Below are positions 53,621 through 61,465 of a stretch of 64,000 nt of DNA, piece by piece. Positions within the stretch are counted from its first letter, which is position 1; the number at the start of each line of letters is the position of its first letter. The stretch is from Chryseobacterium sp. BLS98 (GTDB lineage: Bacteria; Bacteroidota; Bacteroidia; Flavobacteriales; Weeksellaceae). A program made the position numbers and the translations under genes. The stretch spans positions 930,001 through 994,000 of the forward strand of contig NZ_LFNF01000001.1 of NCBI RefSeq assembly GCF_001045445.1, in the 5' to 3' direction. A model generated the notes under the pieces. It did not search any database. It saw nothing but the letters and a program-made list of their open reading frames with translations, and was not told where the DNA came from.

Positions 53621-54316
53621 ATGGGATCTTCGAAAAAAATTCAGGATATAAAAGTAGCTGTTGATGCCGTTATTTTCGGGTATTTTGATAAGCAGGACCT
53701 TCAGATTCTATTAATCAAAAGAAAAATTGATCCGTTCAAAGGAGGCTGGGCGCTTCCCGGCGGGCTGGTTCTGGATGATGAAAACCTGGATGATGCGGTG
53801 AAGCGGGAACTTTATGAAGAAGCTGGCATAAAGCCTGATTTTTTGGAACAACTCTTTACTTTTGGCAACGTAGGCCGTGATCCGAGAAACAGGGTGGTTT
53901 CTGTGGCTTATCTGGGCCTTGTTAACCCTTCCTATCATGAACTCTTTGCAGACTCTGATGCAGAAGATGCCCAATGGTTCAGTGTAAATAAACTTCCGTC
54001 ACTTGCTTTTGACCATCAATCAATAATTGATATTGCGTTAAAGAGACTCCGTACAAAACTTCAGTATCAGCCCATCGGCTTTAACCTGCTGAATGAAGAA
54101 TTTCCTTTTTCAGATCTCGAAAACCTGTACAGAACCATTATCGGACGTGAAATAGACCGCAGAAACTTCCGTAAAAAGATCATGAGCTACGGCTTGCTCA
54201 ATGAAACCAATAATGTGAAAAAAGAAGGCAGCGGCAGGCCTGGAAAACTTTTTACCTTCAATCAGGAAAAATATGAAGAGCTTGAAAAAGAAGGCTTTTA
54301 TTTCGAAATTAAATAA
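53621..54316 (+). CDS. NrtR-type Nudix/winged-helix transcriptional regulator
   Basis: A 231-residue protein. Residues 10-150 are a Nudix domain with GGWALPGGLVLDDENLDDAVKREL and YEEAGI; the catalytic box is partly eroded (GGLVL...RELYEEAG keeps the REL-EE core). Residues 155-230 are a winged helix (NFRKKIMSYGLL, GRPGKLFTFN), the layout of the NrtR/AraR regulators that sense ADP-ribose or sugar metabolites and repress NAD or sugar genes. It heads a same-strand run of NAD/ADP-ribose genes and has candidate operators on its own and on the next promoter. ADP-ribose as effector is an inference. Confidence 0.85.
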   Translation: MGSSKKIQDIKVAVDAVIFGYFDKQDLQILLIKRKIDPFKGGWALPGGLVLDDENLDDAVKRELYEEAGIKPDFLEQLFTFGNVGRDPRNRVVSVAYLGLVNPSYHELFADSDAEDAQWFSVNKLPSLAFDHQSIIDIALKRLRTKLQYQPIGFNLLNEEFPFSDLENLYRTIIGREIDRRNFRKKIMSYGLLNETNNVKKEGSGRPGKLFTFNQEKYEELEKEGFYFEIK

Positions 54317-54450
54317 CTCCTCATTCATTACTTTACTTTCCGCATTAGAATTAAACTTGATTATAGTTTAATCGTTACTTTGTGTCATTTGTGCAAATTT
54401 TAACATGAAGACAATAAAATTTACATATTGATAATCAGTACATTAAATAA

Positions 54451-54471
54451 ATAGTGTAAAATTAACGCAAA
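54451..54471. promoter_or_regulatory. Operator B, probable NrtR-like binding site
   Basis: Half-sites ATAGTGT and ACGCAAA with a 7-bp spacer. It is 5 bp upstream of the -33 box and 54 bp (about five helical turns) from operator C. Confidence 0.55.
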
Positions 54472-54475
54472 TAAA

Positions 54476-54508
54476 TTTGTTTTATAAAATGATATTGTTT
54501 TACATTTG
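54476..54508 (+). promoter_or_regulatory. Promoter of the ADP-ribose operon
   Basis: TTTG (54476-54479), a 21-bp spacer, then TACATTTG (54501-54508): a full match to the Bacteroidota -33/-7 consensus. It is bracketed and partly covered by operators B and C. Confidence 0.65.
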
Positions 54509-54525
54509 TGTAATAATAACGCAAT
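54505..54525. promoter_or_regulatory. Operator C, probable NrtR-like binding site
   Basis: Half-sites TTTGTGT and ACGCAAT with a 7-bp spacer. It overlaps the end of the -7 element and the expected start point, the usual place for a repressor. Confidence 0.6.
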
Positions 54526-54544
54526 TAGAAAAAACAATTTCAAT

Positions 54545-54610
54545 ATGGAAAAGACAGAGCTACACCCGCAAATATTATGTTTTGAGAACCGATGTAATGT
54601 ATTCCAATAA
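54545..54610 (+). CDS. Possible 21-residue leader peptide
   Basis: An ATG 20 bp after operator C opens a frame MEKTELHPQILCFENRCNVFQ ending at TAA 54610. It lies in the operon leader. It may be a small regulatory peptide, a remnant of a longer gene, or chance. No Shine-Dalgarno sequence is evident. Confidence 0.3.
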   Translation: MEKTELHPQILCFENRCNVFQ

Positions 54611-54689
54611 GTAAATTCTTTGCAGGAATAGGCATTGCTATGTCAGCTTTATTTAGCGTAAAAAATACACAAAAAATAAATTTAAAAAG

Positions 54690-55025
54690 ATGGAAGACGA
54701 GTTGAAACCAAGATTCATCGAGTCATTACAGAGAAATAATGACCAGATCAGAGAAGACCGTGCCCGTACCATCGGAGCAGATTCCGAATTGATTTACAGG
54801 CGCAGGGTAGAAGACATCGAGCTTAAAATAAAAAGACTAGAAAGGGAACAGGAAGGGCTTATTGATATCAGCCCTTTAGACAGGAACAGTTTAACCTTTG
54901 CAGATTTTCAGCCGGAGGCATTTGTTCAGAAAGACATAGAATTGTCATTAACAATCAGAAATTTAAGTATTCAGCTGGAAATCGCAATAAAGAGATTTGA
55001 ATATTTATTCGGTAAAACATTTTAG
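54690..55025 (+). CDS. Coiled-coil protein of the ADP-ribose operon
   Basis: A 111-residue soluble protein rich in Arg, Glu and Leu. Residues 1-65 are likely one long helix or coiled coil (IESLQRNNDQIREDRARTIG; RRRVEDIELKIKRLEREQ), then a linker (LIDISPLDRNSLTFADFQ) and a second helix (IELSLTIRNLSIQLEIAIKR). I do not recognise the family. It ends 2 bp before the VWA gene, so the two are co-translated and may form a complex. Confidence 0.75.
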   Translation: MEDELKPRFIESLQRNNDQIREDRARTIGADSELIYRRRVEDIELKIKRLEREQEGLIDISPLDRNSLTFADFQPEAFVQKDIELSLTIRNLSIQLEIAIKRFEYLFGKTF

Positions 55026-55027
55026 TT

Positions 55028-55882
55028 ATGGGAAGTACAAGATACGATATGGATGCTCGTTTTGACAGAGCAAGAAAAGCAGGTTACGGTTTTAAATCCG
55101 CAGGTGAAATTTTCACTCAGAATGCACTGGGGAGAGCTCATGAATCTATGAACCCAAAAGGTATTTCTTTCAGGGAATCCAGAGATTCTGAGGTACACCC
55201 GAACTCTGTTCCCATTATTTTGGGACTGGATGTAACGGGCAGTATGGGACATATCCCCCACGAACTTATAAAAGAAGGCCTTCCGAAATTAATGGGCGGA
55301 ATTATCCAGGGCGGCGTTCCGGATCCTGCACTTTTATTTCTTGGAATCGGGGATCATGAATGTGACAGCTTTCCTTTACAGGTAGGTCAGTTTGAATCCG
55401 GTGATGAAGAGCTGGATATGTGGCTTACCCGAACGTATATTGAATCCGGTGGCGGTGGAAATGCTGGGGAAAGCTATCTTCTGGCGTGGTATTTTGCCGC
55501 TTTTCATACCAGAACCGATGCTTTTGAAAAAAGAAAACAAAAAGGAATTTTATTTACAGTAGGAGATGAGCCTTGCCTAAAAAGACTTCCTGCATCAGCG
55601 ATCAGGGAGATTATGGGAACAGGACAGCACACTTATACTCATTATGAATTACTGGAAGAAGCGAGGAAAAGATATGAAGTATACCACATCAGCGTTCTTC
55701 ATTCAGAACAGGCGGTGAGAGCAGATAGAGGCTGGAAAGAATTGCTGGGTCAGAATTGTCTTTCAATAGCTGATCACAGGCAAATTCCTGACGTTATTAA
55801 AGGAATTATTTGCAATACTTTTAAAAATGAAAGTTCAGGAACAGCAGGTAATACAGGATTTGATCATATTCAAATGTTTTAA
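55028..55882 (+). CDS. VWA-domain protein
   Basis: A 284-residue soluble protein with a von Willebrand A fold. The MIDAS metal site is visible as LGLDVTGSMGHIP (DxTxS form), with a downstream YIESGGGGNAGESYLLA loop that could supply the Thr/Ser ligand, and ILFTVGDEPC as a core strand with Asp. VWA proteins of this kind usually bind partner proteins through the metal. Its neighbours, the coiled-coil protein and the adenylosuccinate-synthetase-like enzyme, are within 4 bp on each side, so it is probably part of the same machine. Confidence 0.82.
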   Translation: MGSTRYDMDARFDRARKAGYGFKSAGEIFTQNALGRAHESMNPKGISFRESRDSEVHPNSVPIILGLDVTGSMGHIPHELIKEGLPKLMGGIIQGGVPDPALLFLGIGDHECDSFPLQVGQFESGDEELDMWLTRTYIESGGGGNAGESYLLAWYFAAFHTRTDAFEKRKQKGILFTVGDEPCLKRLPASAIREIMGTGQHTYTHYELLEEARKRYEVYHISVLHSEQAVRADRGWKELLGQNCLSIADHRQIPDVIKGIICNTFKNESSGTAGNTGFDHIQMF

Positions 55883-55885
55883 GTC

Positions 55886-56956
55886 ATGAAAAAGGCACAA
55901 ATAGTAATAGGGCTGGGTTTTGGTGATGAAGGAAAAGGTATCACAACGGATTTTCTGGCACAGCAACAACCGGAATCTATAGTTATCAGGTTTTCAGGAG
56001 GACAGCAGGCGGCGCATACGGTAATGATCGATGATAAAAAACATGTTCACTCCAGCTTTGGAAGCGGGGCACTTCGGGGATTGCCGTCTTATTTTACGGA
56101 ACATTGTACCATTCATCCTGTTTTTCTTCTAAATGAAAGAAAGGAATTAATGCAAAAAAATGGAAACGCAGAGCTGCATATTCATCCTTTAGCTAAAGTG
56201 ACCACTCCGTTTGATGTCTGGCAAAACAGAACCAGTACCAAAAACCTGGAGCACGGAACCTGCGGAAAAGGCATTGGTGCCACTATGAAAAGACACGAAA
56301 GCCCTTATAAACTGTTTGCTGCCGATTTAATAGCACCAAGAGCAATGCTGATCGAGAAATTGAGGGGAATCGCCTATTACTATGGTTTCATGGATAAAGA
56401 ACAGGTAGAAGAAGCTGTGAATGATTTTCTGCACGCAGTAGATAAAATTGACTGGAAAATAAGTGACTATAAGTATCTGAACAAATTCGAAAACCTCATT
56501 TTTGAAGGAAGCCAGGGTATTCTTCTGGATATGGACCATGGCGTATTTCCCAATGTGACCTATGCCAATACCACCTCTAAAAATGCATACGAAATCTGCA
56601 GGCTGCTGAAAATAGAAGACATTGAAATGTATTATGTGACCCGTATATACTCCACCCGTCACGGAAGCGGCTGGATGAGCAATGAGAAGGAATTGAAACT
56701 GAAAAATAATGAAGAGGAAACCTGTATTTTTAATGAGTATCAGAAAGACCTCAGGTTGGGTGATCTGGATTATGATTTACTGAACTATGCCCTTATTTTG
56801 GATGGAGCTTATGTAACCGAGACTAAAAAGAACCTGGTTATAACTTGCCTGGACCAGATCGATGAACAGTTTAAACCAGAAAATATAAAACAGGAATTCA
56901 ACAGGATTTACGGTTCATATTCCCCATATTCAAAAGATTTTAAACCAATTTTTTAA
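55886..56956 (+). CDS. Short, divergent adenylosuccinate-synthetase-like enzyme
   Basis: A 356-residue member of the PurA fold, against about 420-430 residues for housekeeping PurA. The GTP/IMP loop GLGFGDEGKG is intact, with the catalytic Asp present. GGQQAAHT replaces GGHNAGHT but keeps the last His; GTCGKGIGATMKRHE corresponds to TTGRGIGPAYEDK, and FEGSQGILLDMDHGVFPNVT is well kept. The aspartate-binding arginine loop near the C-terminus (TTGRxRRCGWLD in PurA) is replaced by LRLGDLDYDLLNY. This recalls the short phage/archaeal PurZ-like branches. The substrate may be a purine nucleotide or derivative other than IMP. Confidence 0.8.
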   Translation: MKKAQIVIGLGFGDEGKGITTDFLAQQQPESIVIRFSGGQQAAHTVMIDDKKHVHSSFGSGALRGLPSYFTEHCTIHPVFLLNERKELMQKNGNAELHIHPLAKVTTPFDVWQNRTSTKNLEHGTCGKGIGATMKRHESPYKLFAADLIAPRAMLIEKLRGIAYYYGFMDKEQVEEAVNDFLHAVDKIDWKISDYKYLNKFENLIFEGSQGILLDMDHGVFPNVTYANTTSKNAYEICRLLKIEDIEMYYVTRIYSTRHGSGWMSNEKELKLKNNEEETCIFNEYQKDLRLGDLDYDLLNYALILDGAYVTETKKNLVITCLDQIDEQFKPENIKQEFNRIYGSYSPYSKDFKPIF

Positions 56957-57000
56957 TCAAATAATGGCTTATATTTGATAGAGCCGATACATTAAAAACC

Positions 57001-57429
57001 ATGAACACGAAAACATTATACAGACCGGTAGGCGAAAAAGAAATGATCCTGATTGCAGAAAACGGCTACAAAAAATTTCCGCCAAGACTGGAATGGCAGC
57101 CTATTTTTTATCCCGTCCTGGACGAAAGCTACGCTTCAGAAATTGCTGAAAAATGGAACACAAGGGATGAAGCCGGGAATTATCTGGGTTTTGTCACAAA
57201 GTTTAATGTAAAGGAAGAAACAGTCAATAAGTATCCGGCACAGAATGTTGGGGCCAGAAATCACAATGAATTGTGGGTTCCGTCTGAAGAATTGGATGAT
57301 TTTAATGATGCAATTGTGGGAGAGATTGAGGTGATAAAAATATATATAGGAAATAAATTTGAAAAAACAGACAGCCACGAAATTGAAAACTTAATGTTAA
57401 AAATTAAAAAAACTAACAATGACCAATAA
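57001..57429 (+). CDS. ADP-ribosylation/crystallin J1-like protein
   Basis: A 142-residue cytosolic protein. TLYRPVGEKEMILI, FPPRLEWQPIFYPVLDESYA, WNTRDEAG and ELWVPSEELDDFN are features I recall from proteins commonly annotated as ADP-ribosylation/crystallin J1, found near ADP-ribose enzymes. The catalytic role is not established, and it is not itself a DraG fold. It lies 44 bp after the synthetase-like gene and overlaps the PARG start by 11 bp. Confidence 0.75.
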   Translation: MNTKTLYRPVGEKEMILIAENGYKKFPPRLEWQPIFYPVLDESYASEIAEKWNTRDEAGNYLGFVTKFNVKEETVNKYPAQNVGARNHNELWVPSEELDDFNDAIVGEIEVIKIYIGNKFEKTDSHEIENLMLKIKKTNNDQ

Positions 57430-58234
57430 AGGAATGGCAAAAGATACACTAGAGATCCTGGCCAAAACATATTATATAAACGAGGAAAACGAAAGAATAG
57501 ATTTAAATAGCCAATTGGAAATCTGTAAAAAAGGAACCGTTTTATTTTCATCTGAAGAACTTTCTGAGATGATTAAGAATGAACTTCCGAAAGAAGAGTT
57601 TGAAACAAAATTTGAAGTCTGGCATTGCAGTTCTTTAAAAGCGATTCTACAATTAGCCGAAGAAGAAAACCAGGAGAAAATAATGTGCCTGAATTTTGCA
57701 TCAGCCAAGAATCCAGGCGGTGGATTTATCAACGGAGCTGAAGCACAGGAAGAAAGTCTGGCAAGAACTTCAGCCCTGTATGAAACTTTGCTTCAAGCTT
57801 CGGATTATTACAAAATTCATAGAGATATGGAATCCTGTTTTTATACAGATATGATGATTTACAGTCCTAAGGTTCCGGTTTTTAGAAAAGACAAAGGAGA
57901 ATTATTATCAAAACCTGTTTTGTGTAATTTCATAACATCTCCGGCAGTGAATGCTGGCGTTGTAAAAAGACAGGAACCGGAAAGAGAGGGTGAAATATAT
58001 GGCGCTATGGATATCAGAATGGAGAAAATGCTTGCCCTTGCTTTGAACCAGGGAAATGAAACTTTGATTCTAGGAGCATGGGGCTGTGGAGTTTTCAGAA
58101 ATGATCCAAAAGATCTTGTAAAGCTTTTCAAAAAACACTTACACGGAAAGTTTAAGAACAAATTTAAAAGAGTGGTTTTTGCAGTTTTGACTAAAAAGCA
58201 GGAAATGATAAAATTGTTCGAAGAACTTACTTAA
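57419..58234 (+). CDS. Bacterial-type poly(ADP-ribose) glycohydrolase macrodomain (TIGR02452)
   Basis: A 271-residue protein of the DUF2263/TIGR02452 family. The PARG signature GGG-x(6-8)-QEE is visible in NPGGGFINGAEAQEESLAR; NFASAKNPGG and LGAWGCGVFRNDP give the macrodomain core. Bacterial PARGs remove ADP-ribose, including terminal units, from proteins or nucleic acids. The start at 57419 overlaps the preceding gene; an ATG at 57434 is an alternative. In context it would act as an eraser of ADP-ribosylation. Confidence 0.92.
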   Translation: MTNKGMAKDTLEILAKTYYINEENERIDLNSQLEICKKGTVLFSSEELSEMIKNELPKEEFETKFEVWHCSSLKAILQLAEEENQEKIMCLNFASAKNPGGGFINGAEAQEESLARTSALYETLLQASDYYKIHRDMESCFYTDMMIYSPKVPVFRKDKGELLSKPVLCNFITSPAVNAGVVKRQEPEREGEIYGAMDIRMEKMLALALNQGNETLILGAWGCGVFRNDPKDLVKLFKKHLHGKFKNKFKRVVFAVLTKKQEMIKLFEELT

Positions 58235-58247
58235 TAAAATTAACTCT

Positions 58248-59285
58248 ATGAAAGTTTATAAATATAGATCAATAGAAGAGAATGTTTTTAAAAGAGATTT
58301 TGAAACAATTAAAAATAATTCTTTTTACTCATCCAATTATAGTATGTTGAATGATCCATTTGACATTTATTTTAATGAAGAAATATCTCAAATTATAAAT
58401 CTTTTGAAAGAATTATTTCCATATAAAGAATTAAATAATTTCGAAAATCAATTTAAAGAGGTTTTAAATTTTAAGGAAAAAATTGGAGTTTATTGTTTAA
58501 GTAAAGATTTTTTGAATGAGCAATTATGGGCTTATTATGCAGGCTCTTATTCAGGATATTGTATAGAGTATGATTTAGAGAAATTAATTGATAAAGGTCA
58601 AAATTTTGATTTTCAATATAAATTCGAAATTGATTATAAAGATAATATTCCAACTTTAAGTATTGATGACCTTACAAACTTACAAGAGGGATTTATTAAA
58701 AAAATGTTTGCTACTAAAAAATCGGCTTGGAGACATGAAGAAGAAATAAGGCTGATTTTTGATAAGTATGGAATGAAAAAATTTCATCCATCTGCAATCA
58801 CAGGAATTTATTTTGGAATTAATACACCAGAAATAATTAAAGAATCCTTTTATGGACTCTTCAAAGATATGGATATGAGGTTTTATGAAGTTTTTCCTTC
58901 TAATTTTAAATTAGATTTTAAATTGATTAAAAAAACAAAACGAAAATTAAAATATGATGTAAATACTTTTAAGTTTGATATACTTGAACATCGAATGAAT
59001 GCTTTTCATGAATCTTATTATATTTTTTATAAAAGTTCTATAAATGAATCTAAAATAAAAGAATTTATTTTGGCATTCAGAGAAGCATTTTGCATCAAAG
59101 AAAATAGCTTATACATTTTTAATAATAAAGAAGTTAAATCATTAATAAATGTTTATCCCAAGAACGATGAGGAATATGTTAAATATGCTAATTCAATAAT
59201 CACCGTTTGTGATGATTGTGAAGAGATTGCAATTGATAATCCTTATAAAGATTTTCATTATAATGAGATTATAAATAAACAATGA
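58248..59285 (+). CDS. DUF2971 family protein with very AT-rich codons
   Basis: A 345-residue protein. MKVYKYRSIEENV, SSNYSMLNDPFDIYFNE, GVYCLSKDF, LWAYYAGSYSGYCIEYDLE and KKSAWRHEEEIRLIF are the marks of DUF2971, a family of unknown function, sometimes in defence or accessory loci. The gene is much richer in AT than both neighbours (long runs of AAA, TTT, ATT, TTA codons), so it was probably inserted into the operon. Even so, it is 13 bp after the PARG gene and overlaps the sirtuin start by 4 bp. Confidence 0.82.
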   Translation: MKVYKYRSIEENVFKRDFETIKNNSFYSSNYSMLNDPFDIYFNEEISQIINLLKELFPYKELNNFENQFKEVLNFKEKIGVYCLSKDFLNEQLWAYYAGSYSGYCIEYDLEKLIDKGQNFDFQYKFEIDYKDNIPTLSIDDLTNLQEGFIKKMFATKKSAWRHEEEIRLIFDKYGMKKFHPSAITGIYFGINTPEIIKESFYGLFKDMDMRFYEVFPSNFKLDFKLIKKTKRKLKYDVNTFKFDILEHRMNAFHESYYIFYKSSINESKIKEFILAFREAFCIKENSLYIFNNKEVKSLINVYPKNDEEYVKYANSIITVCDDCEEIAIDNPYKDFHYNEIINKQ

Positions 59286-59968
59286 AAAAACTAACCATAT
59301 TAAGCGGTGCCGGAATCAGTGCCGAAAGCGGAATAAAAACCTTCAGAGACGGGGATGGTCTCTGGGAAAACCATAATATAACAGACGTAGCAAGTCCGGA
59401 AGGATGGAGAAAAGACAGGGAATTGGTACTCGAGTTCTATAATCAGAGAAGAAGACAGCTTCACGAGGTACAGCCTAATGAAGCCCACAAATTGTTAGCC
59501 GAACTGGAAAAACATTTTGATGTTCAGATCATCACTCAAAATATAGATGATCTTCATGAAAGAGCTGGATCCACCAATATCCTTCACATTCACGGCGAAT
59601 TGTTCAAATCCTGCTCATGCAACAATAAAAACCTGATTTATGAGCAGAAAGGAGACATCCGGATTGGTGATAAAGCAGAGGATGGCGCTCAGCTGAGACC
59701 TTTTATCGTATGGTTCGGCGAGGATGTTCCATTATATAAAGAAGCACAGGAAAAGGTAAAAGAAGCGGATATTCTGGTCGTTATCGGAACCTCTCTGCAG
59801 GTATATCCGGCAGCCGGATTGATCCATGAAATCAAAGATGACTGCCTGTTAGTAGTGATCAATCCCAACGAAACAGGATTTGGTTACGGGAAAAGAGCTG
59901 TAGTCATGAAAGAATCTGCAACCCGGGGAATGCGGCTGCTGTTTGATAAATTAATAGACCTGGCATAA
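59282..59968 (+). CDS. Sirtuin (NAD-dependent protein deacylase)
   Basis: A 228-residue Sir2 protein that couples lysine deacylation, or ADP-ribosyl transfer, to NAD cleavage. LSGAGISAESGIKTFRD, TQNIDDLHERAGS with the general base in HIHGEL, QLRPFIVWFGEDVP and VVIGTSLQVYPAAGLI are intact. The Cys4 zinc ribbon is missing: only CSC follows the catalytic His region, and no second CxxC is seen. It generates O-acyl-ADP-ribose, which fits the neighbouring macrodomain and glycohydrolase. It shares one base with the next gene. Confidence 0.92.
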   Translation: MKKLTILSGAGISAESGIKTFRDGDGLWENHNITDVASPEGWRKDRELVLEFYNQRRRQLHEVQPNEAHKLLAELEKHFDVQIITQNIDDLHERAGSTNILHIHGELFKSCSCNNKNLIYEQKGDIRIGDKAEDGAQLRPFIVWFGEDVPLYKEAQEKVKEADILVVIGTSLQVYPAAGLIHEIKDDCLLVVINPNETGFGYGKRAVVMKESATRGMRLLFDKLIDLA

Positions 59969-60909
59969 TGGAAAATGTGGTAAAAGCAGGAATTTTTGGA
60001 GTGTGTATCGGAGATGCGCTGGGTGTCCCTGTGGAATTCAAGAGCAGAGAAACCTTGAAAAATTTTCCGGTTGTAAAAATGCAGGAGTTTGGTTCTTGGA
60101 ATCAACCGAAAGGAACATGGAGTGATGACAGCTCATTAACGCTTTGTCTGGCAGAAGAACTAACGAAAGGCTATGATCTGGAAAAGATAGGAGAAAGTTT
60201 TGTCAAATGGAACAAATACGGACATTGGACTGCTCATGGAAGGCTTTTCGATATTGGTGGAACAACCCGTCATTCTATTGCGAGGCTAATTAAAGGTGAA
60301 AGCGCAAGGTTTTCAGGAAATATTTTTGAAGAAGATAATGGGAATGGCTCTTTGATGAGAATTCTTCCTCTTGCCTTTTATCTTAAAAACGAAGAAAATA
60401 TTGATACATTATATCAAACGGTAAAAGAAGTTTCTTCAATTACTCACGGACATTTTCGTTCTGTTTTTGCATGTTTTATCTATGTGATTTTTGCAATTGA
60501 ATTAATCAAAGGAAAAGATAAACGGGAAGCCTATAAACATACTCAGGAATTAGTCTTAAAATTTGCAGATATTCAGGGTTTTAACCCAAATGAGATACGG
60601 CTTTTTGAAAGGATTTTAAAGAATGATATTTCAAAATATGATGCGGATACAATAAGTTCAGGAGGTTATGTTCTTCACAGTCTGGAAGCTTCCTTATGGT
60701 GCTTCCTGAACTCGGAAAGCTATGCTGAGGCTGTTTTAAAAGCTGTGAATTTAGGAGAAGATACAGATACAACCGGAGCCATAACCGGAGGAATTGCAGG
60801 CATTTATTATGGTTTTGAAAATATTCCGGAAGAATGGGTGAATGAGCTGGTAAGAAAAAACGATATTGAAGCTTTATGTGAAAAGCTTCACAAGAAATTA
60901 ATACAATGA
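59968..60909 (+). CDS. DraG-type ADP-ribosylglycohydrolase
   Basis: A 313-residue dimetal hydrolase that removes ADP-ribose from amino acid side chains or other acceptors. GVCIGDALGVPVEF, the first metal site GTWSDDSSLTLCLAEE (a variant of TDDT), NGSLMRILPLAF and the second site GEDTDTTGAITGGIAGI are conserved. It follows the sirtuin with a one-base overlap and precedes KptA by 12 bp. This makes it a second ADP-ribose eraser in the operon. Confidence 0.93.
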   Translation: MENVVKAGIFGVCIGDALGVPVEFKSRETLKNFPVVKMQEFGSWNQPKGTWSDDSSLTLCLAEELTKGYDLEKIGESFVKWNKYGHWTAHGRLFDIGGTTRHSIARLIKGESARFSGNIFEEDNGNGSLMRILPLAFYLKNEENIDTLYQTVKEVSSITHGHFRSVFACFIYVIFAIELIKGKDKREAYKHTQELVLKFADIQGFNPNEIRLFERILKNDISKYDADTISSGGYVLHSLEASLWCFLNSESYAEAVLKAVNLGEDTDTTGAITGGIAGIYYGFENIPEEWVNELVRKNDIEALCEKLHKKLIQ

Positions 60910-60921
60910 AACACTTAGACA

Positions 60922-61464
60922 ATGAATGAAGCAGAAAATAAAAAAATAAGCAAATTTCTAAGCCTTATTCTGAGGCATCAGCCTGAAACCATTCAGCTGA
61001 AGCTTGATGAAAACGGATGGGCTGATGTTAATGAACTGATTGCAAAATCCGCAAAAGGCAGAATGCACTTCAGTTTTGAAGATCTTGAAGAAGTAGTAGA
61101 AACCAATAATAAAAAACGTTTTGCGTTTAATGAAGATAAAACAAAAATAAGAGCCAGCCAGGGGCATTCCATCGATATAGATCTGGCTTTAAAAGCAGCA
61201 CAGCCGCCTGACTTTCTCTATCATGGAACCGCAGACTCCAATACTTCTTCCATCCTTGAAAAAGGAATTGAAAAAAGAAACCGCCAGCATGTTCACCTGA
61301 GCGCAGATAAGGAGACAGCCACCAAAGTAGGAATGCGTCACGGAAAACCTGTTATTCTGACGATCAGAACAAAGGAAATGTATGATAATGGAATACATTT
61401 CTATCTTTCAGCAAACGGAGTCTGGCTGACAGATTTTGTGGATGCCAAATATATTTCAAAGTAA
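60922..61464 (+). CDS. kptA: RNA 2'-phosphotransferase (KptA/Tpt1)
   Basis: A 180-residue enzyme that removes an internal RNA 2'-phosphate by transferring it to NAD, releasing nicotinamide and ADP-ribose cyclic phosphate. Some family members also ADP-ribosylate 5'-phosphate ends of RNA or DNA. KFLSLILRHQPETIQLKLDE and GWADVNELI are the N-terminal lobe; LYHGTADSNTSSILEKGI, RNRQHVHLSAD and FYLSANGVWLTDFVDAKYI belong to the NAD lobe. The R-H-R-R active-site residues appear present. It ends one base before the phosphatase start. Confidence 0.94.
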   Translation: MNEAENKKISKFLSLILRHQPETIQLKLDENGWADVNELIAKSAKGRMHFSFEDLEEVVETNNKKRFAFNEDKTKIRASQGHSIDIDLALKAAQPPDFLYHGTADSNTSSILEKGIEKRNRQHVHLSADKETATKVGMRHGKPVILTIRTKEMYDNGIHFYLSANGVWLTDFVDAKYISK

Positions 61465-61465
61465 G

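Larger units (their letters stand above)
54317..54689. other. Regulatory gap before the ADP-ribose operon
   Basis: A 373-bp AT-rich region with a promoter, two operators (listed separately), a lone half-site TTTGTGT at 54379-54385 and a 21-codon frame at 54545. The mRNA leader would be about 175 nt long. Confidence 0.6.

Noticed and set aside
54379-54397. A fourth operator-like palindrome (TTTGTGT ... GTGCAAA)
   Set aside because: The spacing between half-sites is 5 bp rather than 7, so it does not match the other three and is kept only as a possible half-site.
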